A stretch of DNA of 51,897 nucleotides from NCBI RefSeq assembly GCF_007785775.2, contig NZ_VNIK02000016.1:1-51897 (forward strand). Direction: 5' to 3'. The notes below the pieces were generated by a model. That model was given only the letters and a program-made list of their open reading frames with translations. It made no database searches and was not told the origin of the DNA. A program made the translations under genes and the position numbers. This document shows, one piece after another, positions 27,249 through 35,488 of the stretch (its first letter is position 1; each line of letters opens with the position of its first letter). The stretch comes from Flagellimonas hadalis (GTDB taxonomy: Bacteria; Bacteroidota; Bacteroidia; Flavobacteriales; Flavobacteriaceae).

Positions 27249-28731
27249 GGGGAAGTCTAATTATAAACTTTGTATGTGGCCTTGTCTTGACCTGGATACT
27301 GCCTCCATGCTTTTCAAAAATGGCCTTGGAATAGAAAAGACCGATCCCAAAGCCTTTTTTGTCGTGTGTATTCCCAGACGGGACCCTATAGAATTTATCA
27401 AATAAATGCTTGGCCTGTGCTGGGGAAATACCCGCACCGGAATCCTCAACCCAAATGCTTGTTCCATGTTTTTCAACAGCGGTTGAAACGCGGATATTTT
27501 GTCCACCATAGTTCAAGGCATTTTCAAGAATATTATAGAATGCGTGCTCAAGATGGAAATTATCCCCGCGTACCATGGAAAGGCTCGGTGATGGAAGATA
27601 GGAAATATGCTTGGTTGTCCCCTGTTTACGGATCCGTGAAATCAACTCCCCCAGTAGCTTGTGAAGATCGATATCGTTTCGGTCCATCTGTAGTTGCCCG
27701 GTCTCCAACGCTGTGGTTTCCAATATCTTTTCCACGGTATGGTTCAAGCGATCAAGCTGCTCCAGAGAAGTGTTTATGTAAGCATTTGCCTTGTTGGGGT
27801 CATTTTCCACATTGAAATCCTGAATGCCTTCCAACGCTATTCCAATGATGGATATCGGGGTCTTGAGTTCATGGGTGACCGTATTCATCAGGTCATTCCG
27901 CATTTCGGCCAATGCCTTTTGACTCCTAATTACGTGGAGAAGATACAACAGGGCGGAAACCACCACAAAGACCACTATAATGGATATGATAGGGGCCATC
28001 CAATTACGGGACAGGATCAGGGATTCCCGGTTACTGAAATAGAACTGGAATGAACTGTCCTTGGGCAACCCTGCCACATTCAACGGAATATTGAAATGCG
28101 CTTTGGAGATGATATCCCCATGGAGCTCTTGTCTGTACCCCCTCCCGTTCCGAAAAACAAACCCATAGTCCAACTGGGGCTCGACCTCCTTTATTTCCCT
28201 ATCGATAAAACCTTTAAGTGGCAGTACATCCAAGGTATCCACCGAAAAGGTAAAAATCATTTTTGAAACCTCGGGCATCGAGCTGTCCCCATAGATCATT
28301 TGCGATCCATGAAAGAACCGTTCCAATTGGTCCAGATTGCTTCCCGTTACCTGTATGTTTCCAAGAACAGTGTCCATGCGGTTTCCCTTGGTTCCCTTTA
28401 CGGTATTGACCGCATTGCCCCCCAATTGCGCCATGCTGTCAATTTTCCCCATAAAATCCCCCGGGTCAACCACCTTTCGGAATATGGAATCAAAAAGGGC
28501 ATTTTGTATGATCGGCGTCCCATCCGTCGAAGACACCCCGATAATGTTATTATCACCAACATATTGAATATATTTTTCCAATGCTTTGTCCAACTGGGCC
28601 TGAACTTCCGAGGCATATCGCTTTTTTTCAAACAGGTAGTTATTGTGGTTCCAATACAGTTGCACACCCAAAACAAGAATGGAAACTGTGAAAATCAACA
28701 AAATGATGATATAATGCCTCCGATAAACCAT
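27232..28731 (-). CDS. Sensor histidine kinase
   Basis: A 499-residue membrane kinase. Two membrane segments (about residues 6-24 and 247-266) enclose a large periplasmic sensor. The HisKA box is HELKTPISIIGIALEGI with the phospho-acceptor His at about residue 287, followed by the ATPase domain with ENALNYGG (N box), VEDSGAGIS (G1) and KGFGIGLFYSKAI (G2). I chose ATG 28731, preceded by AGGG, because the upstream extension to 28788 adds 19 residues before the first helix. It is upstream of and overlaps its response regulator. The sensed signal is unknown. Confidence 0.93.
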   Translation of the reverse strand: MVYRRHYIIILLIFTVSILVLGVQLYWNHNNYLFEKKRYASEVQAQLDKALEKYIQYVGDNNIIGVSSTDGTPIIQNALFDSIFRKVVDPGDFMGKIDSMAQLGGNAVNTVKGTKGNRMDTVLGNIQVTGSNLDQLERFFHGSQMIYGDSSMPEVSKMIFTFSVDTLDVLPLKGFIDREIKEVEPQLDYGFVFRNGRGYRQELHGDIISKAHFNIPLNVAGLPKDSSFQFYFSNRESLILSRNWMAPIISIIVVFVVVSALLYLLHVIRSQKALAEMRNDLMNTVTHELKTPISIIGIALEGIQDFNVENDPNKANAYINTSLEQLDRLNHTVEKILETTALETGQLQMDRNDIDLHKLLGELISRIRKQGTTKHISYLPSPSLSMVRGDNFHLEHAFYNILENALNYGGQNIRVSTAVEKHGTSIWVEDSGAGISPAQAKHLFDKFYRVPSGNTHDKKGFGIGLFYSKAIFEKHGGSIQVKTRPHTKFIIRLPHDETL

Positions 28732-28849
28732 GGCCCTAAAATATGGGAATCGGCCGATCTTTGCCACCAAAATAACACTAGATAACATTCCTTAACCCAA
28801 ATCCTGCTCTTAAAAGGACAACTTTGGACCCATCAAAAAACATGGATTT

Positions 28850-29737
28850 ATGAAAATTCTTATCACTTTACTTTGGACCCTTTTGGCCATAGGGCTGACA
28901 AACGCACAGTCCGACAATACGGAATTGGCGGATATGTACCGCCTTGATCAAAAGGACCGGACATCTGGAACGATAGACTGGGCCAAGCTCACCCATCGGG
29001 ACAGTTTGCGAAGGGTTCGATTGCGGGAATTGCTCAATGCCGATAAACTTCAAACAGCAAATGACCATTATCATGCCGCTATGATCTTTCAGCACGGTAA
29101 CGATACCATAGCTTCGGAAATGGCCATTCAAATGATGGAAAAGGCCATACAAAGCGATTCCACCATGAACAAATGGTTGTTGGCCGCAGCGATCGACCGG
29201 GACCTGATGCGTAAGGGAAAGCCCCAAATCTATGGCACACAATATATCATGGATGCCAGTACAGGAAACAAGTTCGCACTGTACCAGATCGACACCACCA
29301 TCATATCGGACCATGTCAGGAGAGCCTATAATGTCAGGACATTGGCGGAGCAACGGGAAGAAGTGGCCCGGTTGAACAAAAAGAAACTGCACACCCTGGT
29401 TCCTGAAATGTCCGGTCAAGGCCTGGTCAATTTCATCAAGGCCGAGTTTAAAAAAACAGCTACGTCCTATGACCTATCCGAGATGACGATCAACTCCCTT
29501 GGATACCACTATCTGAACAATGGCGACCTGAACATAGCCTTGCAGCTATTTGAACTGAACACTATCCACTATCCCGATTCCGGGAACACTTGGGACAGCT
29601 ATGGGGAAGCCTTACTTAAGGATGGGCAAAAGTCAAAGGCCAGGGAAGCCTATGGAAAATCCGTACAACTCGACCCCAACAATGAACACGGAAGGAAGGT
29701 TCTTGAACAATTGGGGGAGAGAAGGAAACACAATTGA
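28850..29737 (+). CDS. DUF6624-like protein with TPR repeats
   Basis: A 295-residue secreted protein. After a signal peptide (1-19), residues 25-165 show DUF6624 features: MYRLDQKDR, a region ending RDSLRRVRLRELL, and YHAAMIFQHG. The C-terminal 100 residues hold two to three TPR units (YHYLNNGDLNIALQLFELN, GNTWDSYGEALLKDGQKSKA). The function is unknown; TPRs suggest a protein-binding role. It is divergent from the histidine kinase, 118 bp away, and could be a target or accessory of that system. Confidence 0.75.
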   Translation: MKILITLLWTLLAIGLTNAQSDNTELADMYRLDQKDRTSGTIDWAKLTHRDSLRRVRLRELLNADKLQTANDHYHAAMIFQHGNDTIASEMAIQMMEKAIQSDSTMNKWLLAAAIDRDLMRKGKPQIYGTQYIMDASTGNKFALYQIDTTIISDHVRRAYNVRTLAEQREEVARLNKKKLHTLVPEMSGQGLVNFIKAEFKKTATSYDLSEMTINSLGYHYLNNGDLNIALQLFELNTIHYPDSGNTWDSYGEALLKDGQKSKAREAYGKSVQLDPNNEHGRKVLEQLGERRKHN

Positions 29738-29805
29738 CAGAATTATTTCATCATTAAGACATTCTTTTAACTATTCTTCCTAATTGTTTTAGTTTGTCTT
29801 CTATA

Positions 29806-29951
29806 TGTGGAAACGCCAGCCATAGCGTACCACCCTCGCCGGATAAAATCGAGCACCGTTAAATCTAAAACCTTATTTTCAAACCATTAATACTAATCAT
29901 TGGCTGCTCAAATTTTCCGTTTTTGGTGGTATCAACCATCCGGCTCATCCA
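29806..29951 (+). mobile_element. Short non-autonomous element, copy A (IS21-like ends)
   Basis: A 146-bp unit with no coding capacity. Its left end shares CATAG-GTACCACCCTCGCCGG with the IS21 element in this window. Inside are AAAATCGAGCAC and, inverted, GGCTGCTCAAATTTTCCG, and the right end is CATCCGGCTCATCCA. It matches copies B (30844-30997) and C (46741-46895) along most of its length. I infer a miniature element whose ends an IstA/IstB pair can recognise. Confidence 0.6.
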
Positions 29952-30095
29952 TCTAGCCGAGACCTCACTGTCCCTTCTATTCTAGCTTGATTTAATTATT
30001 GGGAAACTACTATATTTATAAATAATTGATTATCCGTTCGTAAACATACGGGGCGAGGTCGTTGGGCGTAATTTGAGACCACTTAAAACACAGAA

Positions 30096-30806
30096 ATGAA
30101 TAAAAAAATAACAATTGATAACTATTTAGACAACCATTATATTCATCGAAGTAACTGGTTAAGAGCAGCTGTATTAGGAGCGAATGATGGAATAATTTCT
30201 ATTTCAAGCTTAGCTATCGGTATTGCAGCAGCAAGTGCAACAAGAGAGCCTACAGTTTTAGCAACAGTAGCTGGACTTGTAGCGGGAGCTTTATCAATGG
30301 CGGCAGGCGAATATGTTTCGGTAAGTTCACAAACTGATACAGAAAAAGCCGATATAGAACGAGAAAAAATTGAACTCAAAGAAATGCCGGAAGAAGAACT
30401 GAACATCCTGGCACAGATTTACGAAAAAAGGGGGCTGAAAAAGGAAACGGCAAAACAAGTGGCAATTGAACTGACCGAAAAAGATGCATTAGGAACGCAC
30501 ATTAGAGATGAATTAGGGATTAACGAAATTAGTCAGGCAAACCCTATTCAAGCAGCGTTGGCTTCTGGGGCCTCTTTTACAGTTGGCGGAATACTACCTC
30601 TTTTGGTTGTCTTCTTTGCTCCAGTGAAAGGAATGGAATATTGGCTGTATGGTTTTACTATCATTTTCTTAATAATTCTTGGGACAACATCGGCTAAAAC
30701 TGGTGGTTCAAGTATTAAAAAAGCAATTTTGAGAATTACTATTTGGGGAACAATCGCAATGGTACTTTCTGCATTAGTCGGCTACCTTTTCGGAGTAAAT
30801 GTTTAA
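30096..30806 (+). CDS. VIT1/CCC1-family membrane protein
   Basis: A 236-residue protein of the vacuolar iron transporter family, with about five membrane segments: NWLRAAVLGANDGIISISSL at the start, GLVAGALSMAAGEYVSVSSQ, a cytoplasmic helical hairpin rich in Glu/Lys (EKADIEREKIELKEMPEEEL) that binds metal in the family, and three C-terminal helices. It probably moves Fe2+ or Mn2+ across the membrane. The gene is clearly richer in A+T than its left neighbours and lies between two direct copies of the short element, so it looks acquired or moved with them. Confidence 0.92.
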   Translation: MNKKITIDNYLDNHYIHRSNWLRAAVLGANDGIISISSLAIGIAAASATREPTVLATVAGLVAGALSMAAGEYVSVSSQTDTEKADIEREKIELKEMPEEELNILAQIYEKRGLKKETAKQVAIELTEKDALGTHIRDELGINEISQANPIQAALASGASFTVGGILPLLVVFFAPVKGMEYWLYGFTIIFLIILGTTSAKTGGSSIKKAILRITIWGTIAMVLSALVGYLFGVNV

Positions 30807-30843
30807 TTTTAAAAAACAATAAATAATTATGAAAGGAGGACAT

Positions 30844-30997
30844 TGGTGGAAACGCTGGGCATAGTATACCACACTCGCCGGATAAAATTGAGCATCGCTA
30901 TATATACAAGAAAAAGTTGATTTTCAAACCACTAAGACCAATTATCGGGTGGCTCAAATTTTCCGTTTTTGGTGGTATCGGCCATCTGGCTCATCTA
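30844..30997 (+). mobile_element. Short non-autonomous element, copy B
   Basis: Unit of 154 bp in the same orientation as copy A, sharing GTGGAAACGC, ATAGTATACCACACTCGCCGG, the inverted AAAATTGAGC / GGCTCAAATTTTCCG pair, and the TTTTTGGTGGTATC stretch. It starts inside a tiny open frame that begins MKGGHW just after the VIT1-like gene, and its right end supplies the stop codon of the truncated DUF4369 gene. It therefore appears to have joined or broken two genes. Confidence 0.6.
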
Positions 30998-31332
30998 GTC
31001 AGGGATCCCTCTACGGTTGCTTTCCTGAAATCTGACCGGGACTGGCCGAAGGTCATAGCCTTGTTTTCCAACCATAGATTGCGGTAATGGGAATAGTCCT
31101 TTGTTCGTAAGACCACCTGAACAGGTGTTCTGGGAAGTTTTGTGCCAAAACGGAACGAATCACTTCGCACCCTTGCGGAATATATGGTTTCTTTCGTCAA
31201 AATATCCTCCATATATAATACCGTTCCATTTACAATACCATTTGTCCTTCCCACAAGGGAAAATTCATTTTTTTCCTTTTTACCACAAGAAACCATGGTT
31301 AGGATAAGCAGTGCAAAAATTGTTCGTTTCAT
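30991..31332 (-). pseudogene. DUF4369 lipoprotein truncated by the short element
   Basis: The first 112 residues of a DUF4369-thioredoxin-type lipoprotein: lipobox LTMVSC at the signal peptide, then GRTNGIVNGTVLYMEDILTK as the DUF4369 strands. Full members, such as the neighbour at 31358-32449, reach about 360 residues and end in a thioredoxin domain. Here the frame runs into element copy B and stops at once, so the thioredoxin part is missing. It starts 25 bases after the intact paralogue on the same strand. It may make a short lipoprotein but cannot have redox activity. Confidence 0.75.
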
Positions 31333-31357
31333 CCTGATTTTCGTTTTGTTCGGTCAA

Positions 31358-32449
31358 CTACCTGTCGGTATTGCCATGAAATAGCTCTTTGAGTTTTTTT
31401 TCCAATTTTTCCCCGCGTATGAACTGGGCAATGACGGTACCGTTTTCATCTATCAAAAAATTATCAGGAATGTCCCGTACCCCATAAATCATGGCAGCCT
31501 CATTGTCATTCCCCTTTAAATCACTGACATTTTTCCACAACAATCCGTCTTGTTCAATGGCCTTTTTCCATTTTTTTTCATCGGAATCCAGAGATACCCC
31601 GAGAATTTCAAATCCCTTGTCGCTGTACAACCGGTACTGTTCCATCAATTCCGGGTTAAAACTTCGGCAGGGGCCACACCAGGAGGCCCAAAATTCGACC
31701 AGGGTATATTTCCCCATTATTTTTGAAAGTGATACCATCTGCCCGTTGCTATCCTGCTGGGTAAAATCAACGAACTTATCACCGATTTTCAGGTTTCTGT
31801 TCTTGTCTATAAATGTAGCAATGGATCTGCCCTCTTCTGTAGACTGCAAACCAGGGGCCAATAATGCAAATACCCTAGCGGTTTCTTCACCTCCCATTAA
31901 TTCCTTTGACCAATTCAGGCGGGTAAGGCTTTCATAGGATCCAGGATAGTCCCGAATAAATTTGTTGTTGATATCGATTTCAACATGCTGCATCTGTTCA
32001 TAGATCACAAAAAGGGAATCCCGGTTATTGTCCGTTACCAATGCCTCAAGACTTTTCATTTCTTTATAAATGGAATCCTTTCTTTCCAAAAGAAGTTCAG
32101 ATTCCCTCTGTGTTTCGGAACCGGTTATTTGTGCCTCTGAAAACTTTCCTTTTTCCCCTATAATGGTAATTTCATTGTCCTCTAACCAAAAGGTTTTGTC
32201 ATCATTGCTGCTCATGATCCGTAAATGGGCCAATGTTGGACGGTTGACCTTTCCGACAAATGAAAATGCTTCGTTTATGACCACTGTAGAGTCAGCAACT
32301 GTCGCCGTATTGGGGTAGAGATATAATAAAATCTTAGTGCTGTCGACCACATTCCTTGCAGTACCTCGAATGTTATATCCCTCTGTTTCCAGTTTATCCC
32401 GACAGGAAATAGACAATGTCAATAATATGGATACAATTAAAAAACGCAT
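31358..32449 (-). CDS. TlpA-like thioredoxin lipoprotein with DUF4369
   Basis: A 363-residue lipoprotein. The signal peptide has lipobox LSISC (Cys16), residues 25-110 form the DUF4369 beta domain (YNIRGTARNVVDSTKILLYL), a helical linker follows, and the C-terminal 140 residues are an AhpC/TSA-TlpA thioredoxin fold with active site WCGPC (Cys258, Cys261). Such proteins are disulfide reductases in the periplasm of Bacteroidetes. Its truncated paralogue lies directly downstream, indicating a tandem duplication before the element arrived. Confidence 0.93.
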   Translation of the reverse strand: MRFLIVSILLTLSISCRDKLETEGYNIRGTARNVVDSTKILLYLYPNTATVADSTVVINEAFSFVGKVNRPTLAHLRIMSSNDDKTFWLEDNEITIIGEKGKFSEAQITGSETQRESELLLERKDSIYKEMKSLEALVTDNNRDSLFVIYEQMQHVEIDINNKFIRDYPGSYESLTRLNWSKELMGGEETARVFALLAPGLQSTEEGRSIATFIDKNRNLKIGDKFVDFTQQDSNGQMVSLSKIMGKYTLVEFWASWCGPCRSFNPELMEQYRLYSDKGFEILGVSLDSDEKKWKKAIEQDGLLWKNVSDLKGNDNEAAMIYGVRDIPDNFLIDENGTVIAQFIRGEKLEKKLKELFHGNTDR

Positions 32450-32562
32450 TTTTGCTGTTTATATATTACTTGGCCACCATTTGCTTAAAGATATTGATTT
32501 TTGATGCCATCCCCATAAAGGGAGACTGTTAATAGGTAGCTTCACGGCCACACAACGTCATG

Positions 32563-33015
32563 TTATGGACTATCATCAGCCAGGTGGACTGTTTGATAAT
32601 TCGTAAAAATGGGGGTTCCGTTCCTATCAAATTCGCTGGTTTCCAGTTCAATTTCACAATGTTCCCTATTGAACGTGGCATCGACTGATTTTAATGGGGT
32701 AAGACAATGGATCAACAATGAGTCCGGGTCACTCTCTTTAGTTGAAACAAGATAGATATAGCGTTCCGATTTTTTCAGATCGAGCAGGCTTTTATAATGG
32801 TGCGATCCTATCTGAACGGATTCAATTTCAATAATGGTGTCCTTATAAATGGATAGGTAGTCTTCTATTTGGTTTTCATAATTGGTGGTCCTGGGTAAGC
32901 GGCCAAGGATACAACCGGCAGTTGTATTTACTTGCGGGACCTGTTTTGTGGCCGGTTCGGGAGTTTTACAGCTATTGATAAAAAGTAGTAAAACTAAAAA
33001 ATAATGATATTTCAT
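32563..33015 (-). CDS. Hypothetical lipoprotein
   Basis: A 150-residue protein with a lipoprotein signal (YFLVLLLFINSC, Cys16). The mature part is acidic and beta-rich, with no motif I recognise. It is encoded 113 bp upstream of the TlpA-like gene on the same strand and may belong to that unit. Base composition resembles the left neighbours rather than the AT-rich island to the right. Confidence 0.65.
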   Translation of the reverse strand: MKYHYFLVLLLFINSCKTPEPATKQVPQVNTTAGCILGRLPRTTNYENQIEDYLSIYKDTIIEIESVQIGSHHYKSLLDLKKSERYIYLVSTKESDPDSLLIHCLTPLKSVDATFNREHCEIELETSEFDRNGTPIFTNYQTVHLADDSP

Positions 33016-33404
33016 TCTGCGATTTTGATTTGTTGCAATAATCCTGTTGTGTGTTTGACTTTGGGATAATGAATAAACGATGTTTTAGGCGAATGGGATA
33101 ATTATTGCCCTTCTGACACCTTATATTGTTGTCCGCCAGTCTACGGAGCATACGTCCGTTATGAGACGACTGTTATATTGGACCTTCTCTATTAAATGTC
33201 AAAGAACCTCAAGGAACCAAAGAAGATGAAAATATCAGAACCTTAAGGGGATATCGAACTGCTCGGAAAATACTGCAAAACAGAGAACTGGGGCAATTTT
33301 TTAAACAATTCGATACTAAAGTCCGAAAACTTTGTTCGTGAAAATCGAACCAAATATAGCCAGACAATAATTGTTTGATTTACAGATACTTATTTGCATA
33401 AAAA
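33016..33404. other. Gene-free interval with one short open fragment
   Basis: No complete gene is visible. On the plus strand, 33247-33378 is open for 44 codons (DIELLGKYCKTENWGNF and onward) but has no start codon, because a stop precedes it directly. It could be the tail of a lost gene that once abutted the tRNA-like site to the right. I see no other structure. Confidence 0.4.
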
Positions 33405-33434
33405 AAGGAGAAACCCATTGATTGGTTTCTCCTT
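33405..33434 (-). terminator. Strong intrinsic terminator next to the tRNA-like remnant
   Basis: AAGGAGAAACC, eight bases, then its perfect complement GGTTTCTCCTT. On the minus strand it is followed by seven or more T. It sits two bases downstream of the sequence that looks like a tRNA 3-prime end, as expected for a tRNA terminator. Confidence 0.85.
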
Positions 33435-33436
33435 AA

Positions 33437-33449
33437 GTCGGGGTGGCAG
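33437..33449 (-). other. tRNA 3-prime-end remnant, probable island attachment site
   Basis: The minus strand reads CTGCCACCCCGAC directly before the terminator. This looks like the end of the T-arm and acceptor stem of a tRNA (…CTGCCACCCCGA), but no tRNA body precedes it; the DNA upstream is AT-rich and unrelated. A truncated tRNA end followed by a tRNA-type terminator is what site-specific integration into a tRNA gene leaves at the distal junction. The intact tRNA would lie beyond the right edge of this window. Confidence 0.5.
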
Positions 33450-33634
33450 AAACCACATCCGATTTATAAATATTTAATTATCAATGCATTGACACCTTAA
33501 TCTTAAAGGCATTCCCGTTAAGAACACGGAAAACAAAAAACAACTTTTGAACACAAATTTTTTGTGCAATAATTATTTTTAAATATAAAACAAAAATAAT
33601 TCTTTAAATATAATAATAGCAGACTATTTAACCA

Positions 33635-35488
33635 TTAAACTAACCACTGAGTGAGCGTTTTTCCTTCACAGACCATTGCATTTTTTAAATCAGTTTCAAC
33701 AATATTCGCTACACCTCTGTCCGTAAATGTTCTATTTAAAGAAGATAAAATTTGAGTTAAATTATATGGGCCTCTAGAAACAATCCTTAATCTTTCAGCT
33801 TGTGAATATTGCTGTGGTGGTGAACCAGAATCCATTGCATAATCTACACCCTCTCTTTTCCAGAAAGAAAGTGCTAACTTTGGTGATGTTATTGTATTCG
33901 TTCCTTCATTATCTATTTTATATAAATTACCAGCTAAAGTAAATTCAGCCTCATAAGTAATTGCCGGTAGTGCAATTTTAAATACTTTATTTTTCTCAAT
34001 CAATAAATCGATTTTAGGTAAATTAATTTTGTTTAAATCATCAACAACCTTAAAAGCATCCAATAAATCATTTTTGTAAATTGGACTCTTAATATCATTA
34101 TGCGACATTGGGTTGAATAGAATTGTTTTATACTTTTTTAAACTATCAATGAGATTTATAGGTGGTTGAAGCTCTAGCTCTTCATAGTATATTCTCAATC
34201 TATCAATAAGGGTTTCTAGATTTGGGGGTTTTATTAATCCTCTTACTTTCTCATTTACAGTATAATAATCAGGTAATTTTTCTAACAAACTTTGTTCTAT
34301 AACCTTTCTTAAATAATTTGCCGCAGCAGGAAAATCATAAGCATCGAAATAGTCTTCAGCTCTTTCTAAATCTCCCTTGTCATTATCTATTATTACGGGA
34401 CCATTATCACCTTTATAAAATTCAAGGAATTTCCAATCTCTTAAGTGAACTTTTGCTACTTCATACCAATGCCTGTCATAAGTAGTAATAAACAATTGAA
34501 ACCCCCTAAACAGTCTTTTACTTTCTTCAACACCATTTTCTTGAAGTAATTCCAACAACTTCAAACGGTTTTCATTGTCCAAACCAATAAGGATGTCATC
34601 AAGGAATAATACTTTCAAATCCCCTGAAAATTTTGCCTGCCTTAATATTGCACCTAAAAAAATGCTAATTGCTATAGCAGATAATTTGGCTTCATTTAAG
34701 GTGAAATGAGGTTGCTTATTTTCTAAAGAAGTACCGTTGTTAGTTACTTTTAGCAATATTTTTGGCCAACCATTAACATTTCCTTTATTATCTATCTGAA
34801 CTGTATTCCTTAATAATTCTATTTCTAAACCTGGCGCTAACCTAGTTAGTATTTGATTAATCTCTGGACCCAAATAATCAGGATTACCAGTTAAAAACAA
34901 TTTATTTAGAGCATTGTTAAGCAAATCTGCTTTAGCTTGAACAGCATATTGTTTCTGTCTAAACTGATTAAAGTCCCCTGTACCACGAGCTACTGTTTTT
35001 TTACTCTCCAAAATCACTTCATCCCATAAGGTTTTAAGCTCAATACCATTTGTTATGGTTTGTGATTTGAAATGTTTTAAAACTCCATTAACGATTAAAT
35101 CGAAAACATCAATTTTATCTTTAATCTTAACATTATGAACTGCCATTAAATTTTTATACGTGATAAAACTCTTTAATCTGTTACAGTCTGTAATTGATAC
35201 CACGTTTGTGGTTTTTGTACTCTCATTTAAAGTGAATTTTGCATTACCATCAAACTCAACTTCAATAGCACAATCAGTTTCCCCATCGGTTAAATATAAA
35301 TTACGCAATTTTGCCATATCAATATTTTCAACGCTTGATTGAAAAAAATCTTTAAGCGCATAATAAACCGAGCTTTTACCACTGCCATTTTCACCATAGA
35401 TGAATACATTTTTACCACCGACTTTAATATTTTCTGAACGCTGAAAAGCCTTGTATTTATTTATGGTTATATTTTGAATTTTCATCAT
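33635..35488 (-). CDS. AAA/ABC-type ATPase of the defence operon
   Basis: A 617-residue SMC/RecF-like ATPase. Walker A GENGSGKSS is at residues 32-40, a signature-like LNEAKLSAIAISIFLG at 264-279, and Walker B LFLDDIL at 294-300 with the D-loop IGLDN. Residues 350-480 form a helical insertion. ATPases of this shape partner with nucleases in anti-phage systems such as Septu. It is the last gene of a five-gene operon, and its start overlaps the DUF262-HNH stop by one base. I infer that it senses a DNA or phage state and licenses the HNH partner. Strongly AT-rich. Confidence 0.85.
   Translation of the reverse strand: MMKIQNITINKYKAFQRSENIKVGGKNVFIYGENGSGKSSVYYALKDFFQSSVENIDMAKLRNLYLTDGETDCAIEVEFDGNAKFTLNESTKTTNVVSITDCNRLKSFITYKNLMAVHNVKIKDKIDVFDLIVNGVLKHFKSQTITNGIELKTLWDEVILESKKTVARGTGDFNQFRQKQYAVQAKADLLNNALNKLFLTGNPDYLGPEINQILTRLAPGLEIELLRNTVQIDNKGNVNGWPKILLKVTNNGTSLENKQPHFTLNEAKLSAIAISIFLGAILRQAKFSGDLKVLFLDDILIGLDNENRLKLLELLQENGVEESKRLFRGFQLFITTYDRHWYEVAKVHLRDWKFLEFYKGDNGPVIIDNDKGDLERAEDYFDAYDFPAAANYLRKVIEQSLLEKLPDYYTVNEKVRGLIKPPNLETLIDRLRIYYEELELQPPINLIDSLKKYKTILFNPMSHNDIKSPIYKNDLLDAFKVVDDLNKINLPKIDLLIEKNKVFKIALPAITYEAEFTLAGNLYKIDNEGTNTITSPKLALSFWKREGVDYAMDSGSPPQQYSQAERLRIVSRGPYNLTQILSSLNRTFTDRGVANIVETDLKNAMVCEGKTLTQWLV

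Noticed and set aside
33437..33449. Complete tRNA gene
   Set aside because: Only the last 13 bases fit a tRNA; no anticodon arm, D-arm or 5-prime acceptor strand can be found upstream on the minus strand.
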